Positions 22,785-37,619 are shown, numbered from the stretch's first letter. The stretch is DNA of 64,000 nucleotides from Symsagittifera roscoffensis (GCF_963678635.1 NC_087066.1:41937338-42001337); one strand, 5' to 3'. A program made the numbers and translations. Notes: generated by a model not told the origin, from the letters alone.

Positions 22785-25721
22785 AGTTTTTAGTTTTTCA
22801 CGAAATAACCTTATTTCACGGTTAATCTGATTTCAGGATTATTAAAATCATACTTCGGGATGACAATGCCGAAGCAGTGACGCACACATACGTCTTATAC
22901 AACACTAAGTTTGTTGGGTGAACATCGCACGATCACGCGATTTTCATAGTCGCGCTGATGTTCATTATCCATATTTGAATTTCTAGGATGAAAACAATTT
23001 ATATACTCGTAGGAAACTCAATTATCGTTTTGCAAAAAACTAGAGTCTTCCTATTCAAGTTGTTCAAGCGAAAAAAATTGAAATATTTCAAGCTATTTCA
23101 TAAAACGAATGGGATTGCGAAAATCTCAGGCGTTTTTTATCTGCCATACAAGCGATGAAATCTTCCAAGAGTATTGCAGAGTTCAAGTTCTTCTAAGCAA
23201 GCTGTTCAAGCTATGAAACTGTGAAACATTTCAAGTTTTTCCGTGAGCATATCGGTAGGCAGAAAATTCAAGTTTTTCTATTGATGACATTCAGGCTTTG
23301 AAGTAATGCAAAGTTGGTTCTTAGACCATACCGGTTTGCCGAAAGTTCAAGCTTTCGTATCCAAGCTATGCAAGCTTTGAGAATTCAAAACACTTCAATT
23401 CATTTCACTAAGTGAATTAATAGTTTTCTCTGAAGCAAGCTATTTAGGCTACAAATTAGTTATTTCAAAGACCAAATCGGTTCACGAGAAGTTTTTCTAA
23501 GCGAGCTATTCAAGCTTTAAAACTTGGAGAAATTTCATGTTATATCATAGACTGAATCGCTTCGTGAAAATTAAAGTTTTTCTAAGCAAGTATTCAAGTT
23601 GTGAAAATTTGAAAAAAATCCTGGAATGTTCTAGACTGAATGATTCTTAGAACTTCTCATTTAAGCTGTTTTACACGTCGGTTTTGCTCGATAGCGTCTT
23701 AGTCATGGGACCTTATGCTGAAAACATGTCATTCATTTGATAAAAAAGAAGTTATGGCCTCAAATTTCCTCCACTTTCCAGAATAATTTACGAGTGACAG
23801 TTTTATGACAAAAGTAACCAAATTTGAGAAAACAGGGTCAAAAAGTCATGGGACTTAGTCATGGGACCTTATGCTGAAAACATGTCATTCATTTGATAAA
23901 AAAGAAGTTATGGCCTCAAATTTCCTCCACTTTCCAGAATAATTTACGAGTGACAGTTTTATGACAAAAGTAACCAAATTTGAGAAAACAGGGTCAAAAA
24001 GTGTATTTGTTTCACTGTGAAATGAAATAATTGAATTCCATTTTCAAAACAAGAAGTCAATCACGTTTTTCGTGACCTTTACACTTTTGCTGTTCGATAG
24101 TAGAGTTTGTATGTTGTATTAATATAAATGCGATAAAAAAGTAAGTTCTTGCATCATGCGGTTATACTTGTCTATTTTGTTGATTTTTTGAGGTGTCCAA
24201 ATGTTACCACTACACTTCCCACGCAAACGCTATAGGTTGTCTCCGCTTTTCAAGAATCATATTTTTACTGATTTTGTTTAAAATATGTTTTCTATAAAGA
24301 AGGTTATCAACTGGGTAAGACAACTGAAAAACTGAAAATTTTAAATGTCGGGTGTGGGGAAGTGAAACAGAGTCCGGCGGTTTCAAGCTAGCTATTTAGG
24401 CAAGCTATTTAGGCTACAAATTAGTTATTTCAAAGACCAAATCGGTTCACGAAGAGTTGACGTTTTTCTAAGCAACCTAATCAAGCTTTAAAATTTTGAG
24501 AAATTTCATTTTATATCATAGACTGAATCGCTTCGTGAAAATTTAAGTTTTTCTCTGCATGTATTCAATTTATGAAAATTTGAAAAATTTCGAGTTATAA
24601 CATTGACTGATTGAAAAATTTAAGTTTTTATAAGCAAGCTATTCTGAGCTGCGACACTTCCACACTTCAAGTTACTCCATAGACGAGTTGGGTTCATGAA
24701 AAGCTTAAGTTTTACAAGCAAGGTAATCAAGCTGTACCAACTTGAAATATTTCAAGTTATTTCTTAGCGTGAATCATCAATCAGTAAATTTTCCAAGCAT
24801 GGAGGTTGTTGTTTTTAGTTTATTAGTTTCAGACAGAAAAGAATCTGTGGACGCAAAATTTTTGAATAACAAGTAGAAAGGAAAATCATATTAAAAAAAA
24901 CTCTGTAAAGTTCTAGACTGAATGATTCTTAGAATTTCTGATATAAGCTTTTTTAAACGTCGGTTGTGCTCGATAGCGTCTTAGTCATTAGACCTTATGC
25001 TGAAAACATGTCATTCATTTAAACTCCTTAAAACTCCTCCAATTTCCAGAATAATTTACGAGTGACATTCTTATGACGAAACTAACCAAATTTGAGAAAA
25101 CAGGGTCAATAAGTAAATTTGTTTCACTGGGAAATGAAAAAATTGATTTCCAATTTCAAAACTAGAAGTCAATCATGTTTTTCGTGACCATTACACTTTT
25201 TCTGTTCGATAGTAGATTTGTATCAATATGTGTTAAAATAAATGCGATAAAAAAAGTAACTTCTTGCTTCATGCGGTTATAAATTTCTATTTTGTTGAAT
25301 TTTTGAGGTGTCCACTACACTTCTCACGCAAACGCTATAGGTTGTCTCTGCTTTTCAGGAATTATGTTTTTAATTATCTTGTTTAATAAACGTTTTCTAT
25401 AAAGAAGGTTATCAACTGAATAAGACAGCTGAAAAACTGAAAATTTTAAATGTCGGGTGTGGGGAAGTGAAACAGAGTCCGGCGGTTTTTTCGTCGGGCT
25501 TCTTCTTACCCAGAATGTATATGTCTTTTTATTGGTTGTGCGAGAGAAGGGAGGAAAAAAACTGAGTCGAATGTTTCGTAAAATACAATTCAACATTTTC
25601 TTCGTGTATTAAAGTTTTATAGCCTTTCAACACCTGATGTAATCGAGCGGTTGGTTTGTTTACGGTATGTTTTATGCCACCTTTGACTAAGATTCGAACA
25701 TTCTACTCAGGGAAATGCTAT
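22785..25721 (+). repeat. Rearranged stretch without a complete tRNA
   Basis: Trailer and monomers run to about 23610, cut and joined to module 2 at the palindrome 23621-23634. A 156-bp direct duplication follows at about 23699-24010. Module 2 is then broken at about 24381 and joined to a monomer (GGCGGTTTCAAGC), removing the expected leader and tRNA. Another monomer block and a complete module 2 lead to the tRNA remnant at 25722. No gene is seen. Confidence 0.8.
23699..24010 (+). repeat. 156-bp tandem duplication inside module 2
   Basis: AGTCATGGGACCTTATGCTG begins at 23701 and again at 23857, and the following 140 or so bases are repeated almost unchanged. The junction reads GTCATGGGACTTAGTCATGGG, suggesting slippage or unequal exchange at the GTCATGGGAC word. 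Confidence 0.9.
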
Positions 25722-25784
25722 GTCTCTGTAGTGTAGTATTGCGCGCTGGACTTCTAATCCAGAGGGCGAATCCCGCCGGAGATG
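25722..25784 (+). pseudogene. tRNA-Arg(UCU) pseudogene, 63 nt
   Basis: The D arm is shortened by 2 nt and altered (GTGTAGTATTGCGC). Eight nt of the 5' T-stem and T loop are missing, while anticodon arm and acceptor strands are kept. It shares both deletions with 27705. Confidence 0.9.
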
Positions 25785-27704
25785 AGTTTTTAGTTTCTCA
25801 CGAAATAACCTTATTTCACGGATAATCTGATTTCACGATTATTAAAATCATACTTCGGGTTGACAAAGCCGAAGCAGTGATGCACACATACGTCCTAAAG
25901 AACATTAAGTTTGTTGGGTGGGCATAGGACGATCACGCGATTTTCATAGTCGCGCTGATGTTCATTATCAATATTTGAATTTCAAGTATGAAAAAAATTT
26001 CTAAAATTGTAATAAAACTCAATTATCGTTTTGCAAAAAAATACAGTTTTCCTTTTCAAGTTGTTCAAGCAAAAAAACTTGAAATGTTTCAAGTTATTTC
26101 ATAAAGCGAATGGGATTGCGAAAAACTCAGGCTTTTTTTATCTGCCATAGAAGCAATGAAATCATTGAAAATTATTGCATAGTTTGAGTTTTTCTGAGCA
26201 AGCTGTTCAAGCTATGAAACTGTGAAACATTTCAAGTTATTTCTTTGAGCATATCGGTAGGCAGAAAATTTAAGTTTTTCTATTGATGCCATTCAGGCAT
26301 TGAAGTAATGCAAAGTTAGTTCTTAGACAAAACCGGTTTGCCGAAAATTCAAGTTTTCGTATCCAAGCTATGCAAGCATTGAGACTTTAAAACACTTCAA
26401 TTCATTTCACAAAGTAAATCAGTAATTTTTTCTGAAGTAAGCTAATTAGGCTATAAATTAGCTATTTCAAAGACCAAATCGGTTCATGAAAAGTTGAAAT
26501 TTTTCTCAGCGATTTATTCAAGCTTCAAATTTTGAGAAATTTCAGGTTATATCATAGACTGAATCGCTTCGTGAAAACTTAAGTTTTTCTAAGCAAGTAC
26601 TCAAGTTATGAAATTTTGCAACAAAAATCAAGTTATACCATAGACCGATTAGGTTCATCAAAAAAATTAAGTTTTTATAAGCAAGGTGATCAAGCTGTTA
26701 AAATTTGAACTAATTCAAGTAATTTCTGAGCGTGAATCATCAATCAGTAATTTTTCTAAGCATGGAGGTTGCTGTTTTTAGTTGATTAATTTCAGACCGA
26801 AATGAATCTGTGAACGCAAAAATTTTGAATATCAAGTAGACAAGAAATTCAATTTTTTTGAAATTCTGGAATGTTCTAGACTGAATGGTTCCTAGAAATT
26901 CTGATAGAAGCTGTTTTAAACGTCGGTTTTGCTCGATAACGTCTTAGTCATTAGACCTTATGCTGAAAATATGTCATTCATTTAGTATAAAAGAAGATAT
27001 GGCCTTAAAACTCCTCCACTTTCCAGAATAATTTACGAGTGACAGTTTGATGACAAAACTATCCAAAGTTGAGAAAACAGGGTCAACGAGTAAATTTGTT
27101 TCACTGGGAAAAGAAATAATCGAACTCCATTTTCAAAATTAGAAGTCAATCACGTTTTTTCTGACCCTCACACTTTTGCTGTTCGATAGTAGCGTTTCTA
27201 TGTTGTGTTAATAAAAATTCGATACAAAAATAAGTTCTTGCATTATGCGGTTATAATTTTCTATTTTGCTGATTTTTTGGAGTGTCCAAGTGTTACCACT
27301 ACACTTCCCAGGCAAACGCTATAGGTTGTCTCCGCTTTTCAAGAATCATATTTTTAATGATTTTGTTTAAAATATGTTTCTATAAAGAAGGTTATCAACT
27401 GGGTAAGACAACTGAAAAACTGAAAATTTTAAATGTCGGGTGTGGGGAAGTGAAACAGAGTCCGGCGGTTTTTTCGTCGGGCTTCTTCTTACCCAGAATG
27501 TATATGGCTTTTTATTGGTTGTGCGAGAGAAGGGAGGAAAAAAACTGAGTCGAATGTTTCGTAAAATACAATTCAACATTTTCTTCGTGTATTAAAGTTT
27601 TATAGCCTTTCAACACCTGATGTAATCGAGCGGTTGGTTTGTTTACGGTATGTTTTATGCCACCTTTGACTAAGATTCGAACATTCTACTCAGGGAAATG
27701 CTAT

Positions 27705-27767
27705 GTCTCTGTAGTGTAGTATTGCGCGCTGGACTTCTAATCCAGAGGTCGAATCCCGCCGGAGATG
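27705..27767 (+). pseudogene. tRNA-Arg(UCU) pseudogene, 63 nt
   Basis: Same D-arm change and 8-nt T-arm deletion as the locus at 25722. Here the deletion endpoints are visible: text between two TCG words (GGTCG and TTCGAATC) has been removed. The T arm cannot form. Confidence 0.9.
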
Positions 27768-29682
27768 AGTTTTTAGTTTCTCACGAAATAACCTTATTTC
27801 ACGGATAATCTGATTTCACGATTATTAAAATCATACTTCGGGTTGACAAAGCCGAAGCAGTGATGCACACATACGTCCTAAAGAACATTAAGTTTGTTGG
27901 GTGGGCATAGGACGATCACGCGATTTTCATAGTCGCGCTGATGTTCATTATCAATATTTGAATTTCAGGTATGAAAAAAATTTCTAAAATTGTAATAAAA
28001 CTCAATTATCGTTTTGCAAAAAAAATACAGTTTTCCTTTTCAAGTTGTTCAAGCAAGAAAACTTGAAATGTTTCAAGTTATTTCATAAAGCGAATGGGAT
28101 TGCGAAAAACTCAGGCTTTTTTTATCTGCCATAGAAGCAATGAAATCATTGAAAATTATTGCATAGTTTGAGTTTTTCTGAGCAAGCTGTTCAAGCTATG
28201 AAACTGTGAAACATTTCAAGTTATTTCTTTGAGCATATCGGTAGGCAGTAAATTTAAGTTTTTCTATTGATGCCATTCAGGCATTGAAGTAATGCAAATT
28301 TAGTTCTTAGACAAAACCGGTTTGCCGAAAATTCAAGTTTTCGTATCCAAGCTATGCAAGCATTGAGACTTTAAAACACTTCAATTCATTTCACAAAGTA
28401 AATCAGCAATTTTTTCTGAAGTAAGCTAATTAGGCTATAAATTAGCTATTTCAAAGACCAAATCGGTTCATGAAAAGTTGAAATTTTTCTCAGCGATTTA
28501 TTCAAGCTTCAAATTTTGAGAAATTTCAGGTTATATCATAGACTGAATCGCTTCGTGAAAACTTAAGTTTTTCTAAGCAAGTACTCAAGTTATGAAATTT
28601 TGAAACAAAAATCAAGTTATACCATAGACCGATTAGGTTCATCAAAAAAATTAAGTTTTTATAAGCAAGGTGATCAAGCTGTTAAAATTTGAACTAATTC
28701 AAGTAATTTCTGAGCGTGAATCATCAATCAGTAATTTTTCTAAGCATGGAGGTTGCTGTTTTTAGTTGATTAATTTCAGACCGAAATGAATCTGTGAACG
28801 CAAAAATTTTGAATATCAAGTAGACAAGAAATTCAATTTTTTTGAAATTCTGGAGTGTTCTAGACTGAATGGTTCCTAGAATTTCTGATAGAAGCTGTTT
28901 TAAACGTCGGTTTTGCTCGATAACGTCTTAGTCATTAGACCTTATGCTGAAAATATGTCATTCATTTAGTATAAAAGAAGATATGGCCTTAAAACTCCTC
29001 CAATTTCCAGAATAATTTACGAGTGACATTCTTATGACGAAACTAACCAAATTTGAGTAAACAGGGTCAAAAAGTAAATTTGTTTCACTGGGAAATGAAA
29101 AAATTGATTTCCAATTTCAAAACTAGAAGTCAATCATGTTTTTCGTGACCATTACATTTTTGCTGTTCGATAGTAGATTTGTATCAATATGTGTTAATAT
29201 AAATGCGATAAAAAAGTAATTTCTTGCTTCATGCGGTTGTAAATTTTTATTTTGTTGAATTTTTGAGGTGTCCACTACACTTCTCACGCAAACCATATAG
29301 GTTGTCTCCGCTTTTCAGGAATTATGTTTTTAATTATCTTGTTTAATAAAGGTTTTCTATTAAGAAGGTTATCAACTGAATAAGACAACTGAATAACTGA
29401 AAATTTTAAATGTCGGGTGTGGGGGAGTGAAAAAGAGTCCGGCGGTTTTTTCGTCGAGCTTTTTCTTTCCCAGAATGTTTACGGCTCTTTATTAGTTGTG
29501 CGAGAGAAAAGAGGGAAAAAAACTGTGTCGAATGTTTCGTAAAGTACAATTCAACACTTATTTCGTAAATTGAAATTTTATAGCCATTGCACACCTGATG
29601 TAATCAAGCGGTTGGTTCGTTTACGGTATGTTTTATGCCACCTTTGACTAACATTCGAACATTTTACTCATTGATATGCTAT

Positions 29683-29755
29683 GTCTCCGTAGCGCAGTGG
29701 ATAGCGCGCTGGACTTCTAAGCCACAGGTCGCTGGTTCGAATCCCACCGGAGATG
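29683..29755 (+). pseudogene. tRNA-Arg(UCU) pseudogene, anticodon stem damaged
   Basis: Full length. The 3' anticodon strand GCCAC mismatches at 31-39 and 27-43, and T-stem GCTGG/CCCAC fails at 50-64 and 51-63. Acceptor and D arms are consensus. The A64 change (CCCAC) is shared by most loci downstream. Confidence 0.75.
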
Positions 29756-31671
29756 AGTTTTTAGTTTCTCACGAAATAACCTTATTTCACGGGTAATCCG
29801 ATTTCAGGATTCTTAAAATCAAACTTTTGGATGACAAAGCCAGAGCAGTGACGCACACATACGTCTTATAGAACACTAAGTTTGTTGGGTGAACATCGCA
29901 CGATCACGCGATTTTCATAGTCGCGCTGATGTTCATTATCCATATTTGAATTTCAAGTATGAAAAAAATTCATATAAAACTTAAAAAAAAAAACAATTAT
30001 CGTTTTGCAAAAAACAGAGTCTTCCTATTCAAGTTGTTCAAGCAAAAAAAACTTGAAACCTTTTAAGATATTTCATAAAGCGAATGGGATTGCAAAAAAA
30101 CTCAGGCTTTTTTTATCTGCCATACAAGCAATGAAATCATCCAAAAGTATTGCAGAGTTCAAAATCTTCTAAGCAGGCTGTTCAAGCTATGAAACTGTGA
30201 AAAGTTTTAAGTTATTTCCTTGAGCATATCGGTAGGCAGAAAATTCAAGGTTTTCTATTGATGCCATTCAGGCGTTGAAGTAATGCAAAGTTAGTTCTTA
30301 GACCAAACCGGTTTGCCGAAAATTCAAGTTTTCGTATCCAAGCTATGCAAACATACAGACTTCAAAAAACTTCAATTCATTCCACAAATCAAATCAGTTA
30401 TTTTTTCTGAAGCAATTGTTTAAGCTACAAATTAGCTATTTCAAAGACCAAATCGGTTCACGAAAAGCTGAAGTTTTTCTAAGCAATTTATTCAAGCTTT
30501 AAAACTTGGAGAAATTTCATGTTATTTCTTAGACTGAATCGCTTCGTGAATTTTTAATTTTTTCTAAGCAAGTATTCAAGTTATGAAAATTTGAAAAAAT
30601 TCGAGTTATACCATAGACCGATTAGGTTCTTGAGAAGCTTAAGTTTTTACGAGCAAGGTAATCAAGCTGTTAAAAATTGAACTATTTCAAGTTATTTCTG
30701 AGCGTGAATCATCAATCAGTAATTTTTCTAAGCATGGAAGTTGCTGTTTTTAGTTGATTAGTTTCAGACCGAAATGAATCTGTGAACGCAAAACTTTTGA
30801 ATAACAAGTAGACAAGAAATTCAATTTTTTTTTTAAATTCTGGAATGTTCTAGACTGAATGGTTCCTAGAATTTCTGATAGAAGCTGTTTTAAACGTCCG
30901 TTTTGCTCGATAACGTCTTAGTCATTAGACCTTATGCTGAAAACATGTCATTCATTTAATATAAAAGAAGATACGGCCTTAAAACTCCTCCAATTTCCAG
31001 AATAATTTACGAGTGACATTCTTATGACGAAACTAACCAAATTTGAGAAAACAGGGTCAATAAGTAAATTTGTTTCACTGGGAAATGAAAAAATTGATTT
31101 CCAATTTCAAAACTAGAAGTCAATCATGTTTTTCGTGACCATTACACTTTTTCTGTTCGATAGTAGATTTGTATCAATATGTGTTAAAATAAATTCGTTA
31201 AAAAAGTAACTTCTTGCTTCATGCGGTTATAAATTTCTATTTTGTTGAATTTTTGAAGTGTCCACTACATTTCTCACGCAAACGCTATAGGTTGTCTCCG
31301 CTTTTCAGGAATTATGTTTTTAATTATCTTGTTTAATAAACGTTTTCTATAAAGAAGGTTATCAACTGAATAAGACAGCTGAAAAACTGAAAATTTTAAA
31401 TGTCGGGTGTGGGGGAGTGAAAAAGAGTCCGGCGGTTTTTTCGTCGAGCTTGTTCTTTCCCAGAATGTTTATGGTTCTTTATTAGTTGTGCGAGAGAAAA
31501 GAGGGGAAAAACTGTGTCGAATGTTTCGTAAAGTACAATTCAACACTTATTTCGTAAATTGAAGTTTTATAGCCATTGCACACCTGATGTAATCAAGCGG
31601 TTGGTTCGTTTACGGTATGTTTTATGCCACCTTTGACTAAGATTCGAATATTTTACTCATGGATTTGCTAT

Positions 31672-31744
31672 GTCTCCGTAGCGTAGTGGATAGCGCGCTG
31701 GACTTCTAATCCAGAGGTCGCTGGTTCGAATCCCACCGGAGATG
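31672..31744 (+). pseudogene. tRNA-Arg(UCU)-like copy, T-stem weakened
   Basis: Anticodon arm and acceptor are consensus. Pair 13-22 is a T.G wobble. The T-stem is GCTGG/CCCAC with two mismatches, as at 29683, but both Pol III boxes are close to consensus. It may be transcribed. Confidence 0.65.
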
Positions 31745-33659
31745 AGTTTTTAGTTTCTCACGAAATAACCTTATTTCACGGGTAATCCGATTTCAGGATT
31801 ATTAAAATCAAACTTTTGGATGACAAAGCCAGTGCAGTGACGCACACATACGTCTTATAGAACACTAAGTTTGTTGGGTGAACATCGCACGATCACGCGA
31901 TTTTCATAGTCGCGCTGATGTTCATTATCCATATTTGAATTTCAAGTATGAAAAAAATTCATATAAAACTTAAAAAAAAAACAATTATCGTTTTGCAAAA
32001 AAAAAGAGTCTTCCTATTCAAGTTGTTCAAGCAAAAAAACTTGAAATCTTTTAAGATATTTCATAAAGCGAATGGGATTGCAAAAAAACTCAGGCTTTTT
32101 TTATCTGCCATACAAGCAATGAAATCATTGGAAAATATTGCAGAGTTTAAGTTTTTCTAAGCAAGCTGTTCAAGCTATGAAACTGTAAAAAATTTTAAGT
32201 TATTTCCTTGAGCATATCGGTAGGCAGAAAATTCAAGTTTTTCTATTGATGCCATTCAGGCGTTGAAGTTATGCAAAGTTAGTTCTTAGACCAAACCGGT
32301 TTGCCGAAAATTCAAGTTTTCGTATCCAAGCTATGCAAACTAGAGACTTCAAAAAACTTCAATTCATTCCACAAATCAAATCAGTTATTTTTTCTGAAGC
32401 AATTGTTTAAGCTACAAATTAGCTATTTCAAAGACCAAATCGGTTCACGAAAAGCTGAAGTTTTTCTAAGCAATTTATTCAAGCTTTAAAATTTGGAGAA
32501 ATTTCATGTGTTTTCATAGACTGAATCGCTTCGTGAATTTTTAATTTTTTCTAAGCAAGTATTCAAGTTATGAAAATTAAAAAAAATTTGAGTTATACCA
32601 GAGACCGATTAGGTTCATGAGAAGCTTAAGTTTTCACAAGCAAGGTAATCAAGCTGTTAAAAATTGAACTATTTCAAGTTATTTCTGAGCGTGAATCATC
32701 AATCAGTAATTTTTCTAAGCATGGAGGTTGCTGTTTTTAGTTGATTAGTTTCAGACCGAAATCAATCTGTGAACGCAAAATTTTTGAATAACAAGTAGAC
32801 AAGAAATTCATTTTTTTTTTTAAAATTCTGGAATGTTCTAGACTGAATGGTTCCTAGAATTTCTGATAGAAGCTGTTTTAAACGTCGGTTTTGCTCGATA
32901 ACGTCTTAGTCATTAGACCTTATGCTGAAAACATGTCATTCATTTAATATAAAAGAAGATACGGCCTTAAAACTCCTCCAATTTCCAGAATAATTTACGA
33001 GTGACTTTCTTATGACGAAACTAACCAAATTTGAGAAAACAGGGTCAATAAGTAAATTTGTTCACTGGGAAATGAAAAAATTGATTTCCAATTTCAAAAC
33101 TAGAAGTCAATCATGTTTTTCGTGACCATTAAACTTTTGCTGTTCGATAGTAGATTTGTATCAATATGTGTTAATATAAATGCGATAAAAAAGTAACTTC
33201 TTGCTTCATGCGGTTATAAATTTCTATTTTGTTGAATTTTTGAGGTGTCCACTACACTTCTCACGCAAACGCTATAGGTTGTTTCCGCTTTTCAGGAATT
33301 ATGCTTTTAATTATCTTGTTTAATAAACGTTTTCTATAAAGAAGGTTATCAACTGAATAAGACAGCTGAAAAACTGAAAATTTTAAATGTCGGGTGTGGG
33401 GGAGTGAAAAAGAGTCCGGCGGTTTTTTCGTCGAGCTTGTTCTTTCCCAGAATGTTTATGGCTCTTTATTAGTTGTGCGAGAGAAAAGAGGGGAAAAAAC
33501 TGTGTCGAATGTTTCGTAAAGTACAATTCTACACTTATTTCGTAAATTGAAGTTTTATAGCCATTGCACACCTGATGTAATCAAGCGGTTGGTTCGTTTA
33601 CGGTATGTTTTATGCCACCTTTGACTAAGATTCGAATATTTTACTCATGGATATGCTAT

Positions 33660-33732
33660 GTCTCCGTAGCGCAGTGGATAGCGCGCTGGACTTCTAATCC
33701 AGAGTTCGCGGGTTCGAATCCCACCGGAGATG
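33660..33732 (+). tRNA. tRNA-Arg(UCU), near-consensus copy
   Basis: Acceptor, D and anticodon arms are consensus. T-stem pair 50-64 is C.A, the subfamily variant of this block, and variable-loop base 46 is T. Both Pol III boxes are intact and T5 follows. Function is possible but not assured. Confidence 0.6.
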
Positions 33733-35640
33733 AGTTTTTAGTTTCTCACGAAATAACCTTATTTCACGGGTAATCTGATTTCAGGATTATTAAAATCATA
33801 CTTTTGGATGACAAAGCCAGAGCAGTGACGCACACATACGTCTTATAGAACACTAAGTTTGTTGGGTGAGCATCGCACGATCACGCGATTTTCATAGTCG
33901 CACTGATGTTCATTATCCATATTTGAATTTCAAGTATGAAAAAAATTCATAGTAACTTAAAAAAAACCAATTATCGTTTTGCAAAAAAAAGAGTTCGTAT
34001 TCAAGTTGATCAAGCAAAAAAACTTGAAACCTTTTAAGATATTTCATAAAGCGAATGGTATTGCAAAAAAACTCAGGCTTTTTTTATCTGCCATACAAGC
34101 AATGAAATCATTGGAAAATATTGCAGAGTTTAAGTTTTTCTAAGCAAGCTGTTCAAGCTATGAAACTGTAAAAAATTTTAGGTTATTTCCTTGAGCATAT
34201 CGGTAGGCAGAAAATTCAAGTTTTTCTATTGATGCCATTCAGGCGTTGAAGTTATGCAAAGTTAGTTCTTAGACCAAACCGGTTTGCCGAAAATTCAAGT
34301 TTTCGTATCCAAGCTATGCAAACTAGAGACTTCAAAAAACTTCAATTCATTCCACAAATCAAATCAGTTATTTTTTCTGAAGCAATTGTTTAAGCTACAA
34401 ATTAGCTATTTCAAAAACCAAATCGGTTCACGAAAAGCTGAAGTTTTTCTAAGCAATTTATTCAAGCTTTAAAACTTGGAGAAATTTCATGTTATTTCAT
34501 AGACTGAATCGCTTCGTGAATTTTCAATTTTTTCTAAGCAAGTATTCAAGTTATGAAAATTTCAAAAAATTCGAGTTATACCATAGACCGATTAGGTTCA
34601 TGAGAAGCTTAAGTTTTTACAAGCAAGGTAATCGAGCTGTTAAAAATTGAACTATTTCAAGTTATTTCTGAGCGTGAATCATATATCAGTAATTTTTCTA
34701 AGCATGGAGGTTGCTGTTTTTAGTTGATTAGTTTCAGACCGAAATCAATCTGTGAACGCAAAATTTTTGAATAACAAGTGGACAAGAAATTCAATTTTTT
34801 TAAAAATTCTGGAATGTTCTAGACTGAATGGTTCCTAGAATTTCTGATAGAAGCTGTTTTAAACGTCGGTTTTGTTCGATAACGTCTTAGTCATTAGACC
34901 TTATGCTGAAAACATGTCATTCATTTAATATAAAAGAAGATACGGCCTTAAAACTCCTCCAATTTCCAGAATAATTTACGAGTGACATTCTTATGACGAA
35001 ACTAACCAAATTTGAGAAAACAGGGTCAATAAGTAAATTTGTTCACTGGGAAAAGAAAAAATTGATTTCCAATTTCAAAACTAGAAGTCAATCATGTTTT
35101 TCGTGACCATTACACTTTTGCTGTTCGATAGTAGATTTGTATCAATATGTGTTAATATAAATGCGATAAAAAAGTAACTTCTTGCTTCATGCGGTTATAA
35201 AGTTCTATTTTGTTGAATTTTTGAGGTGTCCACTACACTTCTCACGCAAACGCTATAGGTTGTCTCCGCTTTTCAGGAATTATGCTTTTAATTATCTTGT
35301 ATAATAAACGTTTTCTATAAAGAAGGTTATCAACTGAATAAGACAGCTGAAAAACTGAAAATTTTAAATGTCGGGTGTGGGGGAGTGAAAAAGACTCCGG
35401 CAGTTTTTTCGTCGAGCTTGTTCTTTCCCAGAATGTTTATGGCTCTTTATTAGTTGTGCGAGAGAAAAGAGGGGAAAAAACTGTGTCGAATGTTTCGTAA
35501 AGTACAATTCAACACTTATTTCGTAAATTGAAGTTTTATGGCCATTGCACACCTGATGTAATCAAGCGGTTGGTTCGTTTACGGTATGTTTTATGCCACC
35601 TTTGACTAAGATTCGAATATTTTACTCATGGATATGCTAT

Positions 35641-35713
35641 GTCTCCGTAGCGCAGTGGATAGCGCGCAGGACTTCTAATCCAGAAGTCGCGGGTTCGAAT
35701 CCCACCGGAGATG
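35641..35713 (+). pseudogene. tRNA-Arg(UCU)-like copy, anticodon-stem mismatch
   Basis: As the neighbouring subfamily copy, with C.A at 50-64, plus T28 changed to A facing A42 and G45 changed to A. Two mismatched stems make it a weaker candidate than 33660. Confidence 0.65.
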
Positions 35714-37619
35714 AGTTTTTAGTTTCTCACGAAATAACCTTATTTCACGGGTAATCTGATTTCAGGATTATTAAAATCATACTTTTGGATGACAAAGCCA
35801 GAGCAGTGACGCACACATACGTCTAATAGAACACTAAGTTTGTTGGGTGAGCATCGCACGATCACGCGATTTTCATAGTCGCGCTGATGTTCATTATCCA
35901 TATTTGAATTTCAAGTATGAAAAAAATTCATAGTAACTTAAAAAAAATTATCGTTTTGCAAAAAAAAGAGTCTTCGTATTCAAGTTGTTCAAGCAAAAAA
36001 ACTTGAAACCTTTTAAGATATTTCATAAAGCGAATGGTATTGCAAAAAAACTCAGGCTTTTTTTATCTGCCATACAAGCAATGAAATCATTGGAAAATAT
36101 TGCAGAGCTTAAGTTTTTCTAAGCAAGCTGTTCAAGCTATGAAACTGTAAAAAATTTTAAGTTATTTCCTTGAGCATATCGGTAGGCAGAAAATTCAAGT
36201 TTTTCTATTGATGGCATTCAGGCGTTGAAGTTATGCAAAGTTAGTTCTTAGACCAAACCGGTTTGCCGAAAATTCAAGTTTTCGTATCCAAGCTATGCAA
36301 ACTAGAGACTTCAAAAAACTTCAATTCATTCCACAAATCAAATCAGTTATTTTTTCTGAAGCAATGGTTTAAGCTACAAATTAGCTATTTCAAAAACCAA
36401 ATCGGTTCACGAAAAGCTGAAGTTTTTCTAAGCAATTTATTCAAGCTTTAAAACTTGGAGAAATTTCATGTTATTTCATAGACTGAATCGCTTCGTGAAT
36501 TTTCAATTTTTTCTAAGCAAGTATTCAAGTTATGAAAATTTAAAAAAATTCGAGCTATACCATAGACCGATTAGGTTCATGAGAAGCTTAAGTTTTTACA
36601 AGCAAGGTAATCGAGCTGTTAAAAATTGAACTATTTCAAGTTATTTCTGAGCGTGAATCATATATCAGTAATTTTTCTAAGCATAGAGGTTGCTGTTTTT
36701 AGTTGATTAGTTTCAGACCGAAATCAATCTGTGAACGCAAAATTTTTGAATAACAAGTAGACAAGAAATTCAATTTTTTTTTAAATTCTGGAATGTTCTA
36801 GACTGAATGGTTCCTAGAATTTCTGATAGAAGCTGTTTTAAACGTCGGTTTTGCTCGATAACGTCTTAGTCATTAGACCTTATGCTGAAAACATGTCAAT
36901 CATTTAATATAAAAGAAGATACGGCCTTAAAACTCCTCCAATTTCCAGAATAATTTACGAGTGACATTCTTATGACGAAACTAACCAAATTTGAGAAAAC
37001 AGGGTCAATAAGTAAATTTGTTCACTGGGAAATGAAAAAATTGATTTCCAATTTCAAAACTAGAAGTCAATCATGTTTTTCGTGACCATTACACTTTTGC
37101 TGTTCGATAGTAGATTTGTATCAATATGTGTTAATATAAATGCGATAAAAAAGTAACTTCTTGCTTCATGCGGTTATAAATTTCTATTTTGTTGAATTTT
37201 TGAGGTGTCCACTACACTTCTCACGCAAACGCTATAGGTTGTCTCCGCTTTTCAGGAATTATGTTTTTAATTATCTTGTTTCATAAACGTTTTCTATAAA
37301 GAAGGTTATCAACTGAATAAGACAGCTGAAAAACTGAAAATTTTAAATGTCGGGTGTGGGGGAGTGAAAAAGAGTCCGGCAGTTTTTTCGTCGAGCTTGT
37401 TATTTCCCAGAATGTTTATGGCTCTTTATTAGTTGTGCGAGAGAAAAGAGGGGAAAAAACTGTGTCGAATGTTTCGTAAAGTGCAATTCAACACTTATTT
37501 CGTAAATTGAAGTTTTATAGCCATTGCACACCTGATGTAATCAAGCGGTTGGTTCGTTTACGGTATGTTTTATGCCACTTTTGACTAAGATTCGAATATT
37601 TTACTCATGGATATGCTAT